Shown piece by piece: positions 1 to 4,105 of a DNA stretch of 5,282 nucleotides; the first letter of the stretch is position 1, and every line of letters begins with the position of its first letter. The stretch comes from Syntrophales bacterium. Its GTDB lineage: Bacteria; Desulfobacterota; Syntrophia; Syntrophales; UBA2210. The stretch spans positions 1 to 5,282 of the forward strand of contig JAQUQY010000113.1 of assembly GCA_028715865.1 (NCBI GenBank), given 5' to 3'. The notes beneath the pieces were generated by a model that saw only the letters and a list, made by a program, of their open reading frames with translations, made no database searches and was not told the origin of the DNA. Made by a program: the position numbers and the translations under genes.

Positions 1-38
1 ACTTCTCCAGCCTTGATTATTTTTTTAGACGAATTCAT
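1..38 (-). CDS. fliH: FliH flagellar export-ATPase regulator, N-terminal fragment (continues beyond the window)
   Basis: Only the first 12 codons and part of the next are present. The frame opens with ATG at 38-36 and reads MNSSKKIIKAGEV. The K-x-I-K-A-G-E pattern is typical of FliH N-termini, and fliH usually follows fliG. An AGGA-type Shine-Dalgarno sits about 5 nt upstream inside the fliG coding sequence. The start overlaps the last 14 nt of fliG in another frame, which suggests translational coupling. In the family, FliH binds and restrains the FliI ATPase and docks it at the C ring and export gate for type III flagellar export. The identification rests on a short motif plus position, so it is good but not certain. 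Everything downstream lies outside the window. Confidence 0.75.
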   Translation of the reverse strand, partial: MNSSKKIIKAGE

Positions 39-1032
39 CTTCTTCCTGGCCGTGGGCAATCCTGACACGCCCTTCACTCTCGAGCCGCCTTGCCGCTTCA
101 GTTATCTGTCTCTGGCTTTGTTCGACTTCGGAAAGGCGAATGGGCGGCATTACCTCGAGATCGTCCTCAAGCATTTCAGAGGCTCGCCTCGACATGTTGG
201 CGTAGATTTTTTCACGCATACCAGGGTCAACAACCTTGAGAGCACGTGCCAGGTCGTCACCGGACACTTCCTTCAAGATCTCCCTGATACTCGCGTCATC
301 AAGGCTGAATATGTCTTCGAAGGTAAACATTTTATTGCGTATTTCAATGGCCAGATCGGGATTCTGCTCGTCAAGTATGTTGAGTATGGGTCCCTCGGCC
401 TTCCGTCCCATTCGGTTGATAATTTCCGCCGTCAAACTGACTCCCCCGAAAGATTCCTCCGCGGAGCTCCCCATGATTATTTCCGATTCCAGCGCCTTGG
501 TCATTTCCTCTACGAATTCCTGTGGCACACTCTTGATCGTGGCAATTCTACGCACTATATCGGCCTGTTTTTCCGGTTTGTACCCTTCCAGAACTTCAGC
601 GGCCTGATCAGGCTTCAGGTGAGCCAGTATGAGGGCTATGGTCTGGGGGTGCTCTGTTTTCGTGAACTCCAGAATGATCTTCGGGTCCACCCCCCGCAGC
701 TTTTCTATTACAGGGTTGACATAGGGGCTGAAATTTTCTTCATCGATGACGGCCAGCACCTTCCTTGCCCTCTCTTCACCCATGGCCTTGACGATGATCT
801 TCTCAATCATTTCATTTTGAACCGGGAGAAAGCGTTTACCCTTGTCCTGGGCAAGATTACAGAAGTCGCGGGCCGCTGCTTCCACTTCGCCTATGGAGAT
901 GTTTCTGAGGCGGCTCATGGAAAGACCGAGCCGCCGCACCTCGTCGGCATTGAGGTTTCTCATGACTTCGACGGCCTGTTCCTCATCAATGGAAAGCATC
1001 AGGATTGCGGCTCGTTCGTGGTTTGTCATCAC
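25..1032 (-). CDS. fliG: Flagellar motor switch protein FliG
   Basis: FliG forms the upper part of the cytoplasmic C ring. It binds the FliF tail, contacts FliM and receives torque from the stator. The 335 residues match the usual family length (E. coli 331). The middle domain carries the EHPQ motif (127-130). The C-terminal domain contains KMFTFEDI (about 234-241) and keeps all five charged torque residues: K266, R283, D290, D291 and R299, equivalent to E. coli K264, R281, D288, D289 and R297. The protein ends in an acidic ...EEDEFV tail usual for the family. The frame can start at GTG (1032) or at the immediately following ATG (1029); an in-frame TGA lies four codons before the GTG. The ATG is slightly preferred, giving MTNHERAAI. 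Neither start has a strong Shine-Dalgarno. The next gene, fliH, overlaps its end by 14 nt. Identity is certain; only the first residue is ambiguous. Confidence 0.97.
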   Translation of the reverse strand: MMTNHERAAILMLSIDEEQAVEVMRNLNADEVRRLGLSMSRLRNISIGEVEAAARDFCNLAQDKGKRFLPVQNEMIEKIIVKAMGEERARKVLAVIDEENFSPYVNPVIEKLRGVDPKIILEFTKTEHPQTIALILAHLKPDQAAEVLEGYKPEKQADIVRRIATIKSVPQEFVEEMTKALESEIIMGSSAEESFGGVSLTAEIINRMGRKAEGPILNILDEQNPDLAIEIRNKMFTFEDIFSLDDASIREILKEVSGDDLARALKVVDPGMREKIYANMSRRASEMLEDDLEVMPPIRLSEVEQSQRQITEAARRLESEGRVRIAHGQEEDEFV

Positions 1033-1033
1033 A

Positions 1034-1117
1034 TCACCATCTCAAAAGAAGCACTGAAATCAAAGGCTTCATGAATATATTCTTAATTGCAAACGTTTTC
1101 TCCCGCAGTTCATTCAT
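1034..1117 (-). CDS. Possible 27-codon small ORF between fliF and fliG (doubtful)
   Basis: This open frame fills most of the 102-nt fliF-fliG gap. It starts at an ATG inside a TGAATGAATGAA tetranucleotide repeat and begins MNELREKTFAIKN. It ends with a short hydrophobic stretch, ISVLLLRW. Its TGA lies 1 nt before the GTG and 4 nt before the ATG of fliG, a spacing that would allow translational coupling. An in-frame TGA directly precedes its ATG, and no Shine-Dalgarno is visible. I recognise no family. A frame this short is expected often by chance, so it may simply be a leader or non-coding spacer. It is listed because fliG itself lacks a clear ribosome binding site. The same gap has an AT-rich patch (about 1071-1090), but I see no convincing promoter or terminator in it. 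Confidence 0.15.
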   Translation of the reverse strand: MNELREKTFAIKNIFMKPLISVLLLRW

Positions 1118-1134
1118 TCAAGCTGCAGTGAGCG

Positions 1135-2730
1135 CTACTTCAGCCAGTTCCTTATCAGCTCCGTGAAGGTCCCGGAGTCCCGCCGGGCCATTTCCTTAAT
1201 CATGGCAACCTCATCCGACTCGTCCATGTTCAAGTTGTCCATGTTCAGGGCTGATACGGCCCGTTCACGCTGCCGCTCCAGCTCCGGGATGGAAGCCGCC
1301 GTCGAACCCGGCAGGGCATGCTGGAACTCCGTTTCCCGCCCCGCGGCGACAATGACCCTGCTGATGGGACGAAGAACTAACAGCACCACCGCCAGCAGGG
1401 CCCCCAGCAACAAAAGGGCCTTGAAAACCGGCATAAATGCCTGAATGATGTCTTTCCATGATCGTTCAAGAGGGATTTCCTCTCCCGCCAGATCGGCTCT
1501 TTTGAAGGCTATGTTTGTGATCACCACCTGGTCGCCCCTGCGTTGATCGAACCCAACAGCCTTCTTTACCAGATCGTCCATCTGGACCAGTTCCTGGCTG
1601 GTTCGCGGCTGATAAACTTCCTCACCCGCCTCATTCTGCCCGTATCTTCCATCTACCAGAACCGCCACGGAAAGCTGTTCTATGTCTCCAAGGGGCCTGA
1701 CGCTGGTACTGACCGTACGGCCCAACTCATAGTGGATAACTTCGTCGGTTCTTTCCGTGCTTGCCAGCCTTTCGGCACGGGCCTCCTGGCCGGTTGGATC
1801 GACTGTGCTTTCTTCTCCCCTTCGCCCGCTGGTGGAACGTTCTGTTTTTCGATGGCTGGAGCGGATGACAGGTTCCTCTGGATCAAAAAATTCCTCTGTT
1901 TTCTGGATCTTTTGAAAATCAAGACGAGCAGATACGGTGGCGATGACATTGCCTTTGCCTACGACACGTTCCAGCATTGACTGAACCCGGGCCGACAGCT
2001 CCCGCTCCACGCTTCTCTGATATTCCAGCTGTGAGCTGGTCATCACCGCCAACTCTGACTGCGGCCTTTTACTGGACAGGATAACCCCGGAACTGTCCAC
2101 TACCATGACATCATCCGGATTCAGACCCTCCACACTGCGTGCCACCAGGTTGACGATGCCCTCAACCTGTGAAGGATTCAGGCTCCGTCCGGGCTTTATT
2201 CTCAAGGCCACCGAGGCGGAAGGATTCTGTCTCGTCTCGGCGAAGATTGATTTTTCAGGTATTACAATGTGGACCCGGCTGCCGGATATTTCATCAAGCC
2301 CGCTGATGGTCCGGGCCAGTTCACCCTGCAGTGCCCTTTGGTAGTTCAGCTTCTGGACGAATTCGGTGACACCGAAGGTCTTTTCGTCGAAGAGCTCAAA
2401 ACCGACGCCCCCGCCCAGGGTAAGATCCGAGGAGGCCATGTCTATACGCGCTTCCGACAGTCTGCTCGCGGGAACAAGCACGCGGTCCCCCGAATAGGAT
2501 ATCCGATAGGGAATGTTTTTCTCCTTGAGCTTGAGTGCGATGGTGTTGGCGTCCTCACTCGCGAGATCAGAATACAGAACGGCATAGTCAATCCTGTTCA
2601 TAAAGTGAAATGCCGCGGTCATGGCGCCGATGGATAGCACAAGGACGGACACGAAGGCTATCTGCCGTGAAGGAGTGAGGCGGAGGAAGCCCCTCAAGCC
2701 GGTGACAAAGAATTTGATTACCCTATCCAT
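1135..2730 (-). CDS. fliF: Flagellar MS-ring protein FliF
   Basis: FliF assembles in the inner membrane as the MS ring, the first flagellar structure, which houses the export gate and carries the FliG rotor ring. The 531 residues fit the family. The order is: a short cytoplasmic N-terminus; transmembrane helix 1 (about 24-42); the YscJ/FliF-type ring-building region (about 46-220), including LGGGVGFELFDEKTFGVTEF near 105-124; a second periplasmic region with a polar, low-complexity insert (about 280-330); transmembrane helix 2 (about 436-456); and a cytoplasmic tail. The last 23 residues, AMIKEMARRDSG...IRNWLK, match the FliG-binding tail. The ATG at 2730 is the only reasonable start because an in-frame TGA lies nine codons upstream. 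Its Shine-Dalgarno (GGGGA, 2740-2744) is modest. An unusually long gap separates it from fliE. No frameshift or missing segment is seen. Confidence 0.98.
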   Translation of the reverse strand: MDRVIKFFVTGLRGFLRLTPSRQIAFVSVLVLSIGAMTAAFHFMNRIDYAVLYSDLASEDANTIALKLKEKNIPYRISYSGDRVLVPASRLSEARIDMASSDLTLGGGVGFELFDEKTFGVTEFVQKLNYQRALQGELARTISGLDEISGSRVHIVIPEKSIFAETRQNPSASVALRIKPGRSLNPSQVEGIVNLVARSVEGLNPDDVMVVDSSGVILSSKRPQSELAVMTSSQLEYQRSVERELSARVQSMLERVVGKGNVIATVSARLDFQKIQKTEEFFDPEEPVIRSSHRKTERSTSGRRGEESTVDPTGQEARAERLASTERTDEVIHYELGRTVSTSVRPLGDIEQLSVAVLVDGRYGQNEAGEEVYQPRTSQELVQMDDLVKKAVGFDQRRGDQVVITNIAFKRADLAGEEIPLERSWKDIIQAFMPVFKALLLLGALLAVVLLVLRPISRVIVAAGRETEFQHALPGSTAASIPELERQRERAVSALNMDNLNMDESDEVAMIKEMARRDSGTFTELIRNWLK

Positions 2731-2759
2731 AAACCAACATCCCCAGATTTTTCATTGTT

Positions 2760-2888
2760 TCATGACAACGAAAGGCCGCCTGTACTGATCCCGGAATCTC
2801 GAAAGACCAGCCAATAATTAAAAAACTTCTCACGTAAATGAGCGTCCTGCGCGGTGGTCAAGGATTCCACGAAGAGTGGAATTCTCAT
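2760..2888 (-). CDS. Possible 42-codon small ORF overlapping the fliE stop (ATGA)
   Basis: In the 154-nt gap between fliE and fliF, a frame opens at an ATG overlapping the fliE TGA as ATGA, a classic coupling arrangement. It stays open for 42 codons and ends 29 nt before fliF. The predicted peptide begins MRIPLFVESLTTAQDAHLRE and continues with an aromatic stretch, KFFNYWLVFR. There is no signal peptide and no family I recognise. No well-placed Shine-Dalgarno is visible (AGG ends about 1 nt before the ATG), so translation would depend on ribosomes terminating on fliE. Third-position GC, counted by eye, is about 55 percent and does not separate coding from spacer. A frame of this length is plausible by chance, and a hairpin lies inside its first codons. 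It could be a lineage-specific small protein, a decayed gene or plain spacer. Confidence 0.27.
   Translation of the reverse strand: MRIPLFVESLTTAQDAHLREKFFNYWLVFRDSGISTGGLSLS
2864..2882 (-). other. Hairpin just downstream of the fliE stop
   Basis: A perfect 7-bp inverted repeat, ATTCCAC / GTGGAAT, encloses a 5-nt loop (TCTTC on the minus strand). It begins 2 nt after the fliE stop codon. The stem extends by two more pairs past one A-C mismatch. No U-run follows it in the transcription direction, so it does not look like an intrinsic terminator. A role in RNA processing, stability or partial attenuation between fliE and fliF is possible but unproven. It also lies inside the 42-codon frame described for this gap. 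Confidence 0.45.
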
Positions 2889-3193
2889 ACCTGCATGCGC
2901 ATCACTTCCTGGTACGCTTCAACAATTTTATTTCGGACCTCCATCATGGTCCGAAAAGAAACATTCGCCTTTTCAAGAGCAATAACTGCCTGATGGATGC
3001 TCTGGGAATCTTCGAGCATAACGCCGGCAATCGCCTTGTCAGCCTGGTGCTGAAGCTCGTTAATTTCAGATATTTTTCCCTTCAGAACCGCCGCAAAGGA
3101 TCCCCCCGGGGTCCCTTGCGCCTTTCCGGGAGCACTTGCCGCCCCCCCCTGTACCATGGGATTTACTCCCTTTTTAATCATCAGGTCATCCAT
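2885..3193 (-). CDS. fliE: Flagellar hook-basal body protein FliE
   Basis: FliE is the small rod component that connects the MS ring and export gate to the proximal rod. With the ATG at 3193 the protein is 102 residues, close to E. coli FliE (104). The N-terminal 32 residues are Gly/Ala/Pro-rich and probably flexible. The rest is helical, with the family pattern SFAAVLKGKISEIN (32-45), then EDSQSIHQAVIALEKANVSF (61-80) and RTMMEVRNKIVEAYQEVMRM near the end. The frame also extends seven codons upstream to a TTG at 3214. The strong Shine-Dalgarno GGAAGGAG lies downstream of that TTG and 9 nt before the ATG, so I take the ATG as the start. flgC ends 42 nt upstream. Codons 15-18 contain an eight-G run (window 3142-3149). 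The stop codon overlaps an ATG (ATGA). Confidence 0.95.
   Translation of the reverse strand: MDDLMIKKGVNPMVQGGAASAPGKAQGTPGGSFAAVLKGKISEINELQHQADKAIAGVMLEDSQSIHQAVIALEKANVSFRTMMEVRNKIVEAYQEVMRMQV
3142..3149 (-). repeat. Eight-G homopolymer inside fliE
   Basis: The minus strand reads CAG GGG GGG GCG at fliE residues 15-18, giving eight consecutive G bases in the coding strand. Gain or loss of one base by polymerase slippage would shift the frame near the N-terminus and abolish FliE. Poly-G tracts of similar length act as phase-variable switches in some bacteria. Whether this one is variable cannot be judged from one sequence. The frame is intact as given. Confidence 0.6.
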
Positions 3194-3202
3194 CGTCACG
3201 GA

Positions 3203-3210
3203 CTCCTTCC
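3203..3210 (-). promoter_or_regulatory. Shine-Dalgarno of fliE that decides its start
   Basis: GGAAGGAG on the minus strand sits 9 nt before the ATG at 3193. It lies inside the reading frame if the upstream TTG (3214) were used, and only 3 nt before an in-frame GTG (3199-3197). Its spacing therefore favours the ATG and a 102-residue FliE. Confidence 0.7.
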
Positions 3211-3235
3211 GCAAGTTCTATTCAGCCTTTTCCAG

Positions 3236-3661
3236 CTATCTACCCATTTCCAGTGTTTTCATTGCCATGTTTTTCGTTGCGTCAAAGGCGGTAACGGAAG
3301 CCTCGTAGGCCCGGTGCGCCATGATCATGTCAGCCATTTCCACAATTGCGTTGATCGCAGGAACTCTCACAAACCCTCTTAAATCCGCGTCGGGATGGAC
3401 TGGATCATAAACGGACTTGAAGGCCTTTTCGTCGCGAAGGACACCTTCGACCCTGACTCGATGCATGGCGTCATCGAGAATTCCACCGAATTCCCCGGTG
3501 AGGGGCTCCGAAGAAAAGAGAATGATTTTCCTCAGATAGGGCCCTCCCTCCGGTGTTCTCGTCGTGTCCATGTTGGCCAGATTTTCAATAATCAGGTCAA
3601 TTTTTCTTCTCTGTGCCTCAAATCCCGAGGCGCTTACCATCAGTGTATTGGAAAAATCCAT
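3236..3661 (-). CDS. flgC: Flagellar proximal-rod protein FlgC
   Basis: FlgC is a proximal-rod subunit exported through the flagellar type III system and placed above FliE in the drive shaft. The 141 residues fit the family. The N-terminus has the rod/hook signature: S..GFEAQRRKIDLIIENLAN (10-30), followed by MDTTRTPEGGPYLRKI (31-46), the hallmark FlgC stretch. The C-terminus has the rod-family helix, VEMADMIMAHRAYEASVTAF (107-126), then ATKNMAMKTLEM. There is no cleavable signal peptide, as expected for a type III substrate. The ATG at 3661 follows the flgB TAG with a 1-nt gap. A GGGAGGTGAGG ribosome site lies in the end of flgB, so the two genes are probably translationally coupled. Confidence 0.97.
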   Translation of the reverse strand: MDFSNTLMVSASGFEAQRRKIDLIIENLANMDTTRTPEGGPYLRKIILFSSEPLTGEFGGILDDAMHRVRVEGVLRDEKAFKSVYDPVHPDADLRGFVRVPAINAIVEMADMIMAHRAYEASVTAFDATKNMAMKTLEMGR

Positions 3662-3662
3662 T

Positions 3663-4031
3663 CTACCTCACCTCCCTCACGAGTTCTCTCAAGCTCCGAA
3701 GTTTCCTCGCGAGAAGTTCAACTCCGAGGTTGTACATGATGGTGTTTTCGGCAAGCCTGCTCATTTCTTCATCGATGTTGACCCGCTTGTCAGTTTCGAC
3801 CACCGTCACTGGTGATTGCTCCATTACCACAGCGCTTTTCGTCCCCTGTCCCGGCTTGGCTGCCTCATCACGTATCCGGCGTGCCAGCTCCTTCTCAAAG
3901 ACCACCTCCCGTGCCCGGTAGCCCGGTGTGTCGATGTTGGCAATATTCGAGACGATGGCGTCGTGTTTACGGGACCGGTAGTCCAGTACCTGGGACAGTA
4001 TAGTTATCGTTTTTCCGAACAGGGCATCCAT
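3663..4031 (-). CDS. flgB: Flagellar proximal-rod protein FlgB
   Basis: FlgB is another proximal-rod subunit, secreted by the flagellar export apparatus and located near FliE. The 122 residues are slightly shorter than many homologues. The N-terminal rod motif reads LDYRSRKHDAIVSNIANIDT (16-35), followed by PGYRAREVVFEKEL. The centre (about 55-80) is variable. The C-terminal family block is VNIDEEMSRLAENTIMYNLG (84-103), followed by a basic helix, ARKLRSLRELVREVR. The ATG at 4031 has a strong GAGGAGGT Shine-Dalgarno 6 nt upstream. It is the first gene after a sigma-54-type promoter and so probably heads the flgB-flgC-fliE-fliF-fliG-fliH transcript. Its TAG stop is 1 nt before flgC. Confidence 0.95.
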   Translation of the reverse strand: MDALFGKTITILSQVLDYRSRKHDAIVSNIANIDTPGYRAREVVFEKELARRIRDEAAKPGQGTKSAVVMEQSPVTVVETDKRVNIDEEMSRLAENTIMYNLGVELLARKLRSLRELVREVR

Positions 4032-4037
4032 AATGCG

Positions 4038-4045
4038 ACCTCCTC
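4038..4045 (-). promoter_or_regulatory. Strong Shine-Dalgarno of flgB
   Basis: GAGGAGGT on the minus strand lies 6 nt before the flgB ATG. It is the strongest ribosome binding site in the window and fixes the flgB start. It fits within the short 5' leader (about 22 nt) predicted from the sigma-54 promoter. Confidence 0.8.
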
Positions 4046-4063
4046 ACTGAACACTGAAAAATA

Positions 4064-4079
4064 TGCAATTCTCATACCA
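4064..4079 (-). promoter_or_regulatory. Sigma-54 (RpoN) -24/-12 promoter for the flgB operon
   Basis: The minus strand reads TGGTATGAGAATTGCA. Compared with the sigma-54 consensus TGGCACGNNNNTTGCW, it matches TGG, the A, the G and TTGCA, with only C-to-T changes at two positions. The invariant GG (4078-4077) and GC (4066-4065) are exactly 10 nt apart, the strict spacing for this class. Transcription would start near 4053, giving a leader of about 22 nt that includes the flgB Shine-Dalgarno. It lies in the only non-coding gap before flgB, directly after a gene for a sigma-54 activator. I saw no other site in the window matching both elements and the spacing. The motif is seen directly; its activity is inferred. 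Confidence 0.8.
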
Positions 4080-4105
4080 TCAGAACCGGACTTCACCTGT
4101 GCCTC

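Noticed and set aside
523..538. TGGCAC...TTG sigma-54-like sequence on the plus strand.
   Set aside because: The spacing is one base short, the invariant GC is absent, and it lies inside fliG antisense with no gene downstream.
13..1074. A 353-codon open frame on the plus strand spanning the whole of fliG, and other long plus-strand frames such as 1543-1980.
   Set aside because: They lie antisense to clearly identified flagellar genes, their translations show no family motifs, and they have no visible ribosome sites. They are shadows of codon bias in the real genes.
1087..1108. GGGAGAAAACGTTTGC on the minus strand in the fliF-fliG gap as a possible sigma-54 promoter for fliG.
   Set aside because: GG and GC are 11 nt apart rather than 10, and the flanking -24 element does not match. 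An adjacent TATATT lacks a convincing -35 at proper spacing.
2830..2861. TTGACC followed 17 nt later by TTTACG on the minus strand in the fliE-fliF gap, as a sigma-70-type promoter for fliF.
   Set aside because: The -35 is good but the -10 matches only about three of six positions. A GG-N10-GC match near 2775-2795 also lacks the rest of the sigma-54 consensus. Evidence for an internal promoter is insufficient.
3194..3214. TTG at 3214 as the fliE start, adding seven residues.
   Set aside because: The strong Shine-Dalgarno GGAAGGAG lies downstream of this TTG and is correctly spaced for the ATG at 3193, which also gives the usual family length.
4080..4105. Search for a terminator between the regulator and flgB.
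   Set aside because: No stem followed by a U-run is visible, so read-through from the regulator gene into flgB remains possible alongside the sigma-54 promoter.
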